In this document: piece by piece, positions 36,694 to 48,786 of the stretch
Position numbering within the stretch: the stretch's first letter is position 1
Layout: each line of letters opens with the position of its first letter
Assembly (NCBI GenBank): GCA_022225965.2
Contig: JAKJXP020000066.1
Coordinates: 1 to 64,000 of the forward strand
DNA length: 64,000 nucleotides
Reading direction: 5' to 3'
Origin: Diatrype stigma
Taxonomy: Eukaryota > Ascomycota > Sordariomycetes > Xylariales > Diatrypaceae
Position numbers and translations under genes: made by a program
The notes under the pieces: model-generated
Told to the model about the DNA's origin: nothing
The model's input: the letters and a program-made list of their open reading frames with translations, nothing else
Database searches by the model: none

Positions 36694-39600
36694 ATGGATG
36701 CTCTAAGCCATACCAGCAGCGCCGGGAGCAGCGGTGGCAACAGCAACGCCAACAGCAACGCCAACGGCAATGGCAACGGCAATGGCAGCACCCACACCAG
36801 CACCCACAGTCACAGTAACAGCAATATAATGAAAGTAGGGAAGTTTCTGCCAAAGACCCTCACTGCAAAGTCTCGCTGGAGGAAGCATTCGAAAGAGAGT
36901 CTCGAGGAAGAAGATGCTCGTGGTCGAGGGCTTGCTCGAGTCGCCGCCCGCGATGATTCCACCGCGTCACTCCCAACCGCAACCTCAAATTCCAACCATG
37001 ATCTGGATGACGGCCATGAAGCCGATCTGGAAGACGTCGATTACACCAAAGACGCCATTGTTGCATCCGAAGGAACCTCGGACCATGATTCGTAAGTAGA
37101 GGTTATATTCTTAATCTCCTCGCCTCCCCAGTCTCATCGTTTACGCCTCATTTACGCCTTATCTTCACCTTCCCTTGTTCGGTGTTTCTTGGCGGAGTTG
37201 TCAGCCTGGAGAAAAGCGTGGAGACGAACGGGACGGCATACCAAAGACCATATCAGACAGCGCTCATTTTAGTTGCTGAATGCTTCGCAACCTGCAATCT
37301 GCAAATAACATGGAAAGAAGTTGCAGAACGGCAGAAAGGGAGGGGAATGCTGGCCTACATATCATTTCTCAGGCCTGCTTATACGAGCTCGAACACTGAG
37401 GGCTATGAACCCATAACCCCATGAACCCATATGGTCGGACTTTGTGTTGGTCTCCTGCTCCGTCTAATAATGGCCGAGCACGACGATCTAGTGCTAAGAT
37501 GCCCCATCCCATACGCACCAGTGCCGTCCCGATCAACCCCCACAAGCCCCTGCTCCTTTCCAGCGATTCGTTAATTATTGCGTTGCTTCGCCCGTATCGC
37601 CATAGTAGCATCTGCGTACTCGTCATTCCTTCACTTGCTTACCCTACGTATCATTCGGTCAAGACACACCATTATCTCCTTTGTCATGGCCCGAGTGGTT
37701 GCTGTTCACATAGATTCTCTTTCTTAGCCTTATTTTCTCTCTGCACTTGGACTGTTTTCATCATTTCTAGGTTCGTTCTTCACTGAGCCTCATCTGGTTA
37801 CACCGCCAGCCCTGAATCCGGCGTTGTCATTTGTTGAAGAGTCTTGCTACGGTGCAGCTCTCATGCGCGCAATTGATGATCTGACAGAAACGCAGCCTTA
37901 GGTCTAGATCTCCAGTCCGACCCACCATACCTTCGACTCATCCCTCGCATATCGGCCAGCTGACGACGTCTTCACCCATCATCCAAGCCGATCATATACC
38001 GGACGTGCAAGGTACAGATCAGAACTCGCTCGACAGCTTCGGACGACCTCGAACGATCTCTTCCGCATCTGCTGCTTCTCACGAGCCGACCCAGAGATTA
38101 GCTCCCACCAAGACGGGCTTAGACGTGCCTCGCAGTCAATCCTCAAGCCGGTCGAAGTCGCCTGCCGGTAGGATCAGGGACGTCTTTCGAACTAAGAGGA
38201 CGACCAGCCCAGCACCCAGTGATAATAACGAGACGGCAATCACGGAACAGAGGCCAGCAACGTCACAAATAAATATAACTAGACCTGATGCAGATGATGC
38301 AAAGCTAGTGACCCCGGAACGATCACGTCGCCCTAGGAGTCAGCCAACGATTGATATCACTATTCCCCCACGAACGCCTCCCTCCGAGCCTGCTCGCCCG
38401 GTCATCGTTAACACCCCTCCCACACCAACGGAATCATCCTCCCCCACAGGACGTAGAGGGTCGGCAACGCGGAGCTCACCGGCTGCTGGTAGCTCCAAAC
38501 CTCATACTGTTGTTGTGCCTTCCAGTAGCATGATTACACACCGACGGGCACGATCAGGATCAGGATCAAATATTGGCCCCAGCAAGCTATCTAATAGTAC
38601 ATTGGCTCCACTTACACCTACACCTGAGAACCCGACAGTACCACCAACCCCCGGCGGAGGTGGATTTTTCTCGAATGTTTTTTCAGTCGCGCAGAACGCA
38701 GCAAGTACTTTTTCTAACACTATCAACAACTCCAACACAGGCCCGGGCGGGACGAAACCCAAGAACTTTCCGAGCGAGCTACGACCAGAGCTAGACGACA
38801 GAGTCCAAGTTGAACCTACAGTTGAGCCAGCAGCTTCTGCCAGCATGGGCGAAAGAGAGCTCGCCGTCAAAACGATAGGCTCTGGCGACCTGAGTCTAAG
38901 CCAACTAGGCATATCGGAGACCGAAGCCACTCCGGTAGCCCCCAAATTCCCCGTTGTCCAAGAGCCCGGCAGGCGTCGTTCCGAGTCTGCTCCCGGCGAT
39001 CCGCTGCAGCTTACCGCTAATGGCAATGTCGCTAATGGCGACGCGTTATCCGACGGGCTCGATGCTTCACGGTCTAGATCCCTGTATGAGCAGCCCTCCA
39101 TCACACCGCCAACCAGTGTGTATGAGGGTAAAGGCAACGCTTCCGGTCCCGGTAGCATTAGGAGTGGCTTAGCCCGGAGGCGGAAGCGTGGTAGCACTTC
39201 AGGCACTGGAAACACGACAGCGACTAGTAGCACCGTTGCTGCGGCTATCAAGGAAGCCAATTCGTCGATTGGACAGTCCACTGTTGCTCCTAAGCTCACA
39301 GGATTTGCTGTGGCAAGCAAGAAGCGCAATAGGGACTTCCACACCTTTTTCAAAAGTGTTCCCGACGATGATTACCTTATCGAGGACTATAGTTGCGCGC
39401 TACAAAGAGAGATCCTGGCTCATGGCAGACTTTACGTCTCGGAAGGTCATTTGTGTTTCAGCAGTAACATATTCGGGTGGGTGACGACCTTGGTCATGAG
39501 CTTTGACGAGATCATTGCGGTCGAAAAGAGAAGCACGGCCTTGGTTTTCAAGAACGGTCTGATGATATCGACTCTTCACGCCAAGCACGTCTTCGCCAGT

Positions 39601-41252
39601 TTCACCAGCCGAGATTCCACCTACGATCTGATTATTAATATCTGGAAGCTCGGACACCCTACGCTCCGAAGTTCGTTGAACGGTGTCTCGATTGATGAGG
39701 TGGGGGGTGATAAGACTGTGAAGGTAGTCGACAATGATGGCGCCATTGGAAGCCGAAGTGCATTGGCATCTGATGAGGAAGACGAGGAAGACCAAGGTAG
39801 TGAGGATGGAAGCATTGTTTACGATGAAGACGAGGACGACGATGATGCCCCCGGCACTGGAGCCCTTCCAGATATAGCGCCCGCCAATGCTGAAGGCGAG
39901 AAGGTGATCTCAAGAAAGCCCTCGAATCTGAATGGCGCAGCCGGCGCAACCGAGAAAACAGACGCTTCACCCGCGACTGCTGGCGCACCCGATTTCCCCG
40001 GACCCGCAACTCACGCGCCAACCGACTGTGGCGATGTGGACGTCCATTACGATATCTCCATTGCAGATGATGTGATCAATGCCCCCCTAGGCAAGGTCTA
40101 TGATCTGATTTTTGGACCTACGTCAGTGACATTCATGTCGAAATGGCTTACTGGAGAGCAAAAGTGCACCGACCTTCAGATGGAAGACAAGAAAGGATTG
40201 ACGCAAGACAACAAGTCCCGAAACTATACTTACATAAAGCCTCTGAATGCTTCGATAGGGCCGCGGCAAACGAAGTGTATAGTAACAGAAACCGTGGACA
40301 CCCTAGACCTCGAGAAGAGTGTGAATGTGTCAATAACGACACAAAACCCCGATGTCCCCAGTGGCAACGTCTTCAGCGTAAAAACGAAATACTGCATAAC
40401 GTGGGCCGAAAACAATCAGACACACGTCGTAGTGAACTGCACGATCGAATGGACGGGCAAGAGTTGGCTAAAGGGTACATCAGCCGCTAGGACATTTTGT
40501 ATAGCATTCGCTAATCAATAATCACAGGACCTATCGAAAAGGGTGCTAAAGACGGTCAGACCCAATACTGCAAGGACCTATTCGCTGCCTTGAAAGCGGA
40601 GATATCATCTCGGTCTCGCGGCGCGACAGCAAATGGTGGTGCCAAGGGTAAGAAGAAGAAGACCAAGGGCAAGCAGCAAGAGGCCTCGAAAGACAATGTC
40701 GAAAGTGCAGTGCAGTCGAAAGTATCTAAACCAGAAGACTGGGGACTGTTTGAGCCTCTTCATGGAGTTCTCGGGCCAATCGTCGATATCCTCAAGCCAG
40801 TCCTCGGTGGCAACCTCATATACGGATTACTCGTTGGGTTATTACTTGCGTCATGGCTTGGTATCGGTCGACAATCAGGGGCTGGCCTCAGTCGAGATGT
40901 GGCATTTAAGGGCTACCCAGAACGAGCAGTGGCATACGAAGAGATGTGGAGGCGGGAAGAGAGCGAGCTATGGGACTGGCTGGAAGAGCGTGTCGGCCTG
41001 CATCGGATGAGCGAGAGCGCCAGTCCCATCCGGAAGCAGCCCATCGAACCACGAGCTGTCGCCGGGAAGTTGCGCGATGAACGGATGAGCGAGCGCGAGA
41101 TCGAGGAAGCCATCCGTGTCACCGAGGAGAAATTACATGTCCTGAAGTCCGTGGTCGACCGGAAAAAGCCCATGCCAACATCCGACAACCTAAGAAAGGC
41201 CGGTAGACCTACGACAAACGTACCGGTGTCGGAGACAGAGACGGAGCGGTGA
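36694..41252 (+). CDS. GRAM-VASt domain sterol-transfer protein (Lam/Ysp2 type)
   Basis: Exons 36694-37091, 37902-40474 and 40528-41252 join to 1231 residues. A GRAM domain lies at ~607-716 (RDFHTFFKSVPDDDYLIEDY, then GRLYVSEGHLCFSSNIFGW). A VASt domain follows at ~840-1010 (VHYDISIADDVINAPLGKVY, WLTGEQKCTDLQM, TYIKPLNASIGPRQTKCIV), its end completed across intron 2 by GPIEKGAKDGQTQYCKDLF. A single membrane segment at ~1080-1104 (LIYGLLVGLLLASWLGIG) and a short charged tail complete the family plan. Lam/Ysp2 proteins sit in the ER at contacts with the plasma membrane and move sterol through the VASt fold. The first exon is a Ser/Asn/Gly-rich leader. Intron 1 (810 nt) is unusually long; its acceptor (37901) was chosen because it keeps the frame. 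Confidence 0.9.
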
Positions 41253-42136
41253 AAGACAGACACGACTTACAACAACAGCAAGAATATATCATAATTCGTC
41301 ACGGGAAAGGAGATAGAGAGGGCAGACAAAGCAAGGGCGTTTTCAGGTCGGGCCTCAAGGCAAGGGGTGAATCAGCCATAAAAGGCGAGTAATAGACATT
41401 CCTGTATGACTTTTTTTTGACTCGATCGAGGAAGGGGAGTGGGGGTTTCGGTTCGGTTCTAGCACATCACAATCACGTCGCCTGCGCGTTATTTGCTTAT
41501 TGCTTACCAACGAAAGACTGTAGCGTAGTAAACTTTGTAGCCATTAGCGTGTATTTTTATTCTTCAGAAAACACAGCAAGTGCAGAATACAAGATATAAT
41601 CTCGTTTGTCTTGAAGTGTGCTTTGCCCGTACTCTGCTGTGAGCTAGGCAATCCGAATCTGATTACTTGCTGATTCTGTGAGTACCGAGTACGCGCTCCT
41701 ACCAAAGTAGATAAATGCCTACTTAGTGGTTAATCTGTAGAAGAATGATCCTCGGTGATAGATTTGCTACTCTGAACTATCTGGATTCGAATGGTGAACC
41801 TGTTCCTTTATTGGGGGTAAAAGGGGGGAGAGGCTTTTACGTAGTCCTTAGCTCATCAGCTAGACAGACAGACAGACATCAAGTAACTGTCAAGACAAGG
41901 CACTGCCTCGGGAAAAGAATAAGCGACCAGTTAACCCTGTCTCTGCACCAGTAATCCCTGTATAGAAGAATAGTAATCCATTCACTCATGTATGTGTTAG
42001 CACATACGATGCAAAACGTTCTGTAATCTAGTCATCAATATCGTACGCCCGTCGTCAAATAGTTATATGCTATATACGAACAGGTCGAATCTGCCCTCTG
42101 TCATGTCTGACCACCCGCCCACACCGTCTAGACAGA
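41253..42136. other. Convergent intergenic region, no gene seen
   Basis: This gap carries the 3' ends of the GRAM-VASt and 7-TM genes. Small frames here have no recognisable features. Confidence 0.45.
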
Positions 42137-44283
42137 CTATGACCAGCCAGCGCTATTCGAACGATAGTGGTGTTGATGGGGGTGGTGGCGGTGGTGGTGG
42201 TGTCTTCTTCCATCGTAGACGGGCTCGGGCTCCCTGCTGGCATGAAAGAACGCCGACATGCGCCCCGCCGTCTCCTCGTCCGGCACGCCTTCCTCACCTC
42301 CGGCGGCGGCGGCGGCGATGCTGTGCGGCATACCCCCCGCGTACGAGATGCTCGTCGTCCTGCGGCCCTGCGGGCCGTACACCGTGACCTCGTAGTACCC
42401 GCTGCCCACCCGCTCACCACCCCCACCCCCACCCCCCGATAGGCGCGATTTTCGATAAGCTGCCTCTGTTGCTAGCTGCGGTGGAAGTGGGCTGTTGATA
42501 TCAGGGGGTCGCGAGCAGCGCCGCCAGACGGAGAAGGTCTCGCGCATGTGCTTGCGGAACGGGGCCGTGGTGCCGAAGATGACGAAGGCGAGCAGCGACG
42601 ACGACACCCCCGGCAGGAACAGGGCGCTGTCGTGGCGGGCGCGCGCCGCGCTCCGGTCGGGCCCCGCCGAGGCTGAGAGCGTGTCGCGCGATGTGTTGGC
42701 TTGCCAGGCGACCTGGCAGATGATGTTGGTCATGTTGAAGAGCCTGGGTGCATGGTACGTTACATGTTTCGTGGTTATGTTAGCTGGTTGTGTATTTATA
42801 TATAGATGTGTGTGTGTGTTGTGTGCTATGTCGTGGGCCGACAGGTACCGACTGTTTGATTCCGCATTCCCCCTATTTATAGAGTATATATATAGTACGG
42901 ACGGAGCTTGAGTAGTGGTTCGCGGGGTAGGTAGGTAGGTAGATAGGTTGGTGGGTAGGGAAGGACAGGGCAGATGGATGGTTACGCACGCGAGAATGAA
43001 GAACCCGGCTGAGAAGCGAATCAGGAGCCACCTGTCGTATATGCCTAAGACGTGGTTAGATCGGTTGCTTCGCACGTTCATCCGTCCTTCGTTATCGTCC
43101 TGGGTTTCACGCCACGTCGCGTCACAGCACAGCACATCACGGACAAATTTACAGGAAGGGGAAAGGAAGAGAAGGAAAGCAGGGGGCCAGGGGCAGAAGT
43201 CAGGAAGTCAGTCCACTTACGAGATTCGCCGAAATCCCAGCGGTGGTAGCCCATACTCGAGGCCCGGAACTGCCTTCGGGTCTGGATGTATTTTCGGATG
43301 ATCGCACCGACGAAAATGCAGCCGCCGACTAGGCTGATGAGGACTACGAGACGAGAAGAACCCCCCACTTGTTTAGCTAAGCGGATCGGATAGAAGGGGG
43401 TGGAGTGGAGGTGAGCTTGACAGAGGCAGACAGCAAGGAGCGCTCTTACGTGGTAGGTCGGCTAGGACGAGGAAGCCCATGAAAGAGCTCTTGATGGCAT
43501 CAATTTGGAGCAGACAGATAAAGATGATCGGTACCAGTATTGCGGCGATTTTCCCCAGGGCGTCCGCTACGATGACGGTGCGGCCATACATGGATAAGGC
43601 CAAAAACAACCCCCTAGGACGTTTGTTAGTTCTGTATAATTACGATATGCGATGGTATAAGGGGGTTATCCCATACCAAAACATCACGAGGGTTGCGCCG
43701 ATGGTGAACGAGCAATACCCTAGCATATACAGATCAGCGCGTGTTCGTTCGATGTGTGGGCGAGCTAGCCTACGCATGTAGAAGAGGACCAGGTCTATCC
43801 CCGTCGTACTACTACTGATGATGAGTTCTGGATTTTGGGCGTTCGCCACAGTATGATCGAACTGCTTGATCATAACATCGTCCCATTGTCTAGATGTTGT
43901 TTTAGATGAGAGGAAGTCCAGAGTGCATACCTAGATATCAGGAGAGGGCGGAACAAGGGTGACTTACGCATAAAGATGGATCTGCTGGATGACGCTGGTG
44001 GTAGTGGCGATCCAGGTGAAGTAGGCAATCAATGCTACGTCTTTTGATTGTATGATTGTTAGATATAGATCTAGAGCTCTAGATATATAGGGGCTTATAG
44101 GCTAGGGTACAAGGCGGAGGGTTGAGGCGAACAAGTTAGGGTGAATAAAACAGACTTACAGCTCGTCCTCTCCCGATGCGTCCATACCAGCCAGATGAGC
44201 AGAAGGCCGGCGACTTCCGATATCAAGGAGAATGCCAGCACCGCAGCAGCAGTCCCGCGGGCCTCCGCCGGTAGCTGGGCCAT
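42137..44283 (-). CDS. Fungal seven-transmembrane protein, GPCR-like topology
   Basis: Seven exons join in frame: 44283-44160, 44040-43968, 43889-43677, 43613-43450, 43367-43221, 43044-42990 and 42743-42137, giving 460 residues. Seven hydrophobic segments are visible: AVLAFSLISEVAGLLLIWLV; VALIAYFTWIATTTSVI; SFTIGATLVMFW into LFLALSMYG; IAAILVPIIFICLLQI; RLVVLISLVGGCIFVGAII; LLIRFSAGFFILA; and LFLPGVSSSLLAFVIFGT. Between TM2 and TM3 is a conserved-looking segment, HTVANAQNPELIISSSTTGI. The C-terminal tail is cytosolic, with Gly and His runs (HHHHRHHPHQHHYRS). I remember this plan in unnamed fungal membrane proteins; a receptor role is inferred from topology only. No CFEM domain is present, so it is not a classical Pth11 receptor. 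Confidence 0.85.
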
Positions 44284-45827
44284 TGCCTGCTCGCAGTGCT
44301 CGCTCGAGTGAAGATCTAAGTCCACCGATGACGGGATGAGGGAGGGGAGGGGAGGGGGATACTACGAGGTTGAGTGCTTGAGATCGAGGCCCATGTAGGT
44401 GATTAGTTAAGACTTATGGGGACCTGATTGAATGATATTGCCCAGGTCAGGTTTTTCTTATTCGGGCTCAGCCGGTTCGTTCATTGCTTCGTTCGGTGAT
44501 CCACGCTCATGTACGGGGGACAAAATAAGTACGATATCCCAAATGGAAAAATCCCGAAACGAGAGTCCGGTTCGATGTGGCAGAAACTGCTGCTGGCCAT
44601 CGTGCCCTTAAGGGAGAGTGGGTGGATGCGGAAAACATTGTCAGTAAGTACTACGTTGGATCGTTCGGGCTTATACATAAGGTATTTTTCATTACCGTAT
44701 AAGCCGGCGAACCCCAACACAAATAATGAACCTTTTGTTTTTTTGGCTTTTTGCTCAGCCCGCCAGCCCGAGTGCACCCGCATCGCCATGGCCATCAGCC
44801 ATCGCATCCCACCGAGAGTGGCTGGAATAGGGCAGAATCCGGATGGGACAGTCAGCAGCAGCATCCCACCTGCCCAAGGAGGAACCTACGTGATCTGCAC
44901 AGGATCGATCTATGTATCGTGGGCGGGCGCACAGCTTTGCAGCGCCTAGCCCCCCTGCCCCTATGTGCCTGCATTCAGAAAGTGGATGTGTCTCAGCTAT
45001 ACAACACAGCTACTGACATACGAAAGAGATGGACGGAATAGAGCCATGTCAGCACGGGTTTTCTTTTCTCTTCTGTTTCACGGTCACACCAACCGGGAAT
45101 GTCATGCGGCCCTCGACTGGTGGTGGGTGGCAGGCATGTTACTTTTCTCACCCTGCTTCTGTAGGTAGTATGTGTTGTACCTATAGTAAGCAACTGGTAA
45201 AAGCCAAGTCCCAAGGCTGCCAGGCCAAGCGCCACCACGGCTGGATGCTGATGATGATGATGATGGATGATGCCCTTCGAGCCCTTGTCCCTTGGCGGGT
45301 GGAAGGGCTTGGGAAACGATTGACCAATGGCGTCTCATACCGATCGCTAGGCGGGATCGCAGGTGCAGGTGGAGATATATTTAGATATATTTAGTGCTAG
45401 TTCGCTTGCTCGCATATCCATCACGATCTGTCGTGAATGCATTACATCACTTTCTTTTCTCTGATTCAGCTTACACACCAATCCTGACTTGTAAATTAAC
45501 CACGTTATGAAGCATACGCTTGTAAAGCCTCCTCCTATCTTACTTACTACTATAACCTAAGTTGTCTATAACAACAAGGCGAGAGAACGGCCACGGAGAC
45601 GACGATATACAAATTGATACCTAAGGATATGAACGAACTACAGGCCCAACGCAAATCTCCTTCACCCCTTTCGGATCTTTGAGTAGGTATAACTATACTT
45701 ACTTATATTTATATAAGAATGGTCGCAGATCGTAGATGTCTGTAATGGCGCCCATGGTCAAGATGAGTTAACAGGTGGGTACATGAAGACGTCTTGGTTC
45801 TCACTTGCTTTGCGGTTGACAACGTAC

Positions 45828-45861
<34 letters not shown>

Positions 45862-46359
45862 CTCTTTCTCTCCTTCTCAACAAGTCTGCAAGAAGGACTC
45901 CAGATCGTATGCTGCCTGTTGTTGGTCACAGGCTTACAGCACACCTCTGATGTGAGTTCCTATTGGGGCTTTAACCACTCGACTACCGGGGCTTGTCGTT
46001 AGGGTCTCTGTGGCCTGTAGGGCAGCCCCTCACTCCCCTCTAGCCTAACCCCGCCTAACCTCCAGGGCTGAATGAACCCCACAGCCCCTGCGTTAGTTGC
46101 TTAGATAAGATCCTACTGTAGCCATAAGGAATCCTAGTCTAGGTAGTCAAAAAACCAATTAACGCGTTTGCGCGTTTCCTACCAGTGCAGCGCGTCTATC
46201 CCAGTAGCTCCGCCAACTCCGACCCCATCCCACCTGCCTCGGAGCAACACCATGCTTGATACTCTCAAGGTTATATTTGATACTTGATACCACCCCAAAT
46301 CCTGGCCCACAGAACTCGTATTTCCAGATACATCCTCATATCACAATCTGCACCTGGTC
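44284..46359. promoter_or_regulatory. 2.1-kb divergent intergenic region with poly-T tract
   Basis: This gap separates the starts of the 7-TM gene and Nse1. It contains a 29-T run (45833-45861) followed by a C/T-rich stretch about 500 nt before the Nse1 ATG. Frames of ~80-150 codons near 44480-45400 overlap on both strands and show no domain; I do not call them. Confidence 0.4.
45833..45861. repeat. Poly-T tract (29 T)
   Basis: An uninterrupted run of 29 T, followed by CT-rich sequence. It is compatible with a nucleosome-depleting promoter element or with the remnant poly(A) tail of an inserted element on the minus strand. I see no target-site duplication. Confidence 0.85.
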
Positions 46360-47397
46360 ATGGAAGACGATGATGGAGTCTCCGGTCATTACGACGACGG
46401 CAACCGCGCCTTCCTCCAGGCCTTCATGGCCCGGGGCACGCTGACCTTCAAAGAAGCACGAAGCATCCTAGCCGCCATCTTCTCCGTGCAGGAGGACCAG
46501 CGCACGGAACCGGCCCAGGTCACGCAGGAAGACTTCGAATCGTACCTGTCGGCAGCCTCCGCGGCCATCTCGCCCTTCGATCTCGAGATCCGGAGCACGA
46601 TGCACCAGGTCAAGAAGGAGCGGGTCTACGCCGTCATCAACACGACCTCCGACCCCATGGCGCAGATGGCCACCCTGCACTCGGCCGAGGAAATCGCCTT
46701 CGTCAAGCGCGTCATCGACGCCATGTTCGAGAAGTACAACTCGCGGCGCATGGAGGCCATGTGCCTCGACGCGATGCAGGCGAACAAGTTCCGGGTGGCG
46801 CCCCGGCAGAGCGAAGCGGCGATCGACCACAACAACGCGGGGGACGGCGGCGGCGGCGGCGAGGACCAGCCGCAGATGACGCAGGCCCTGAAGGGCCTCA
46901 AGTCCAGCGAGGCGGAGGTCATGATGGCCAGCATGGTGGACGAGGGCTGGTTCGAGCGGAGCCGGGAGGGCCTGTACACGCTCACGCCGCGGGCGCTGAT
47001 GGAGCTGCGGTCGTGGCTGGTGGAATCGTACAACGACCCGGACGCCGAGGACGGCGAGTGGCAGCGCGTCAAGTTCTGCGTGGCCTGCAAGGAGATCGTC
47101 ACGGCGGGGCAGCGCTGCGCCGACGTCGACTGCCTGGTGCGGCTCCACGACATCTGCCAGGACGCGTTCTGGCGGACGCGTCGCGACCGGAAGTGCCCCC
47201 GGTGCCAGCGCGAGTGGTCCGGCAAGCACTACGTCGGCGAGCGCGCCGTCACGGAGACCGAGGCGTATAAGAGGGGCAGGCGGCAGAGCGGCAGGGGCGG
47301 CAGGAGCAGCAACCTGATCGGGCAGGTGATGGAGGAGAATGCGGAACAGGAGGACGACGACGATGATGACGGTGACGGCGATCATGAGATGGAGTGA
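46360..47397 (+). CDS. nse1: SMC5-SMC6 complex subunit Nse1 (RING-like ubiquitin ligase)
   Basis: A single exon encodes 345 residues. The N-terminal half has tandem winged-helix character seen in Nse1 (NRAFLQAFMARGTLTFKEA, and VYAVINTTSDPMAQMATLHS, where the family usually has INT or VNT). A second winged-helix segment is SSEAEVMMASMVDEGWFERS. The C-terminal RING-like domain, roughly residues 240-290, shows the full ligand order: C-x2-C, C-x4-C, H-x2-C and C-x2-C (FCVACKEIV, RCADVDCLVRLHDIC, RKCPRCQREW). Nse1 binds Nse3 and Nse4 and acts in DNA repair and replication-fork stability. A Gly/Asp-rich insert sits near residue 160, and the tail is acidic (EDDDDDDGDGDHEME). Confidence 0.95.
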   Translation: MEDDDGVSGHYDDGNRAFLQAFMARGTLTFKEARSILAAIFSVQEDQRTEPAQVTQEDFESYLSAASAAISPFDLEIRSTMHQVKKERVYAVINTTSDPMAQMATLHSAEEIAFVKRVIDAMFEKYNSRRMEAMCLDAMQANKFRVAPRQSEAAIDHNNAGDGGGGGEDQPQMTQALKGLKSSEAEVMMASMVDEGWFERSREGLYTLTPRALMELRSWLVESYNDPDAEDGEWQRVKFCVACKEIVTAGQRCADVDCLVRLHDICQDAFWRTRRDRKCPRCQREWSGKHYVGERAVTETEAYKRGRRQSGRGGRSSNLIGQVMEENAEQEDDDDDDGDGDHEME

Positions 47398-48786
47398 TCG
47401 ATAGGCAAAGAAAGAAAGGACTACCTTGCGCTAAACAAAAACAAAAAATTGGCTACGGGACGGGGTTGCGAGCCTATGAATTTACGAAAGGCGTTTGCTA
47501 TTACGGTCATTCTCGAGAAATGCTAGATACCCTAGGTAAGCAATTATAACTATGGCGCTACTGGTATGGATTTCCTCGCCATCGAGTTGGCATCGAAGGC
47601 TGTTTTACACGATGCTAAACTAAGGGAACAGTATCGCCTGCACAGGTGATGCCAAATGTACAATAGCGTGTGGATAAATGTTACTATCTCTTAGGCCTCT
47701 TATAAGGTCACAGGCAGATGCTACTTGCTGTCTGTATCTACCAACCTATACCTGCCTTAGCTTTCTACAACAATAGCAACAAGGGATTCCATCACTGGTT
47801 TAGCTTTTGCTGCGTAGTGGTCCATCTAAACCAAGAAGCAACTGAAGCCCTGGATCCCAGAGTTCCGTTGCCTTGGGCCTGATACCTCTTTTCGTCGGCA
47901 GTGGAGCTACGTTGCAGCAGCAGCCGCAGATGCGCCACTGCGTTTGTCTTCCTGAAAGAACGACAAGGAGGGCGGAGGGGGCTGAGCAGGGAGAGTTAGG
48001 GAACTTATCTCCATGGCTCCGCATCAGATGGGTGGTGTGCCATTGGGCACCATTCTAAACCGGTTCTTGCATTCAGGTCCGCCGATCAACGCCACCATCA
48101 TCGTGTCGCGTTTCTGAATAGCCCTTTTATTGACGAATTTGCTACACTTTGCTAAAGCTCTAAGGAAGGAAGGAAAAAAGGGAGCCTCCAGGACGTATGG
48201 GGGGAGATCGGTCCTATATATAGACCCAAATGCCCCCCCCCCCCCCCCTGCCAGAGCACTAGAGCACCTCCAAATATACCCATTTTATCGCGACACATCG
48301 CTGCAGACCACTCGATAGGTGTGATATTCCCTGGCAACGGCCTCTTGGACCTCTAAGAAAGCGAAGGGGAAGCTGGCGTGATATACCTATATCAGGTCGC
48401 AACCACCCCTCAACCATGATCCAATAGGGGGGCTCTTCCTTAATGCAAGTGGGGTAAGGTGGTATTTGTGCAGGCAGATTGCTGGCCAATATCCATCCAT
48501 GTTTAGCGATTCTGCGCCTCACTCATCACCTACCAACTGCATAGGATAGTGGCCAGAGTCTGGGAGGGTATAGCCTGCAGTATTAATCTGCACTAACGTC
48601 TAGGCTGCTGAAGTACTAAGCTGGGCAGGTCTCCCTCCTGCGTTTTGTATCGTCATGGTCACTTACTTGCCTTTTCATTTCATTTAGTGCAGGCTTTCGT
48701 ATCTTGAGACTTGAAAATCACTCTGGCATTGCTCGAGTCCATACCCGCCTGTGCCAGCAGCACACTACAAGCTATGAACTTCTGAA
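47398..48786. other. Intergenic region upstream of the NLR gene
   Basis: This 1.4-kb stretch contains the Nse1 3' end and the NLR promoter. A 16-C run lies at 48233-48248. No coding frame is supported. Confidence 0.45.

Noticed and set aside
46468..47385. Minus-strand frame (~305 codons) across Nse1
   Set aside because: It is a shadow of the GC-rich Nse1 exon and the Nse1 RING ligands are clear on the plus strand.
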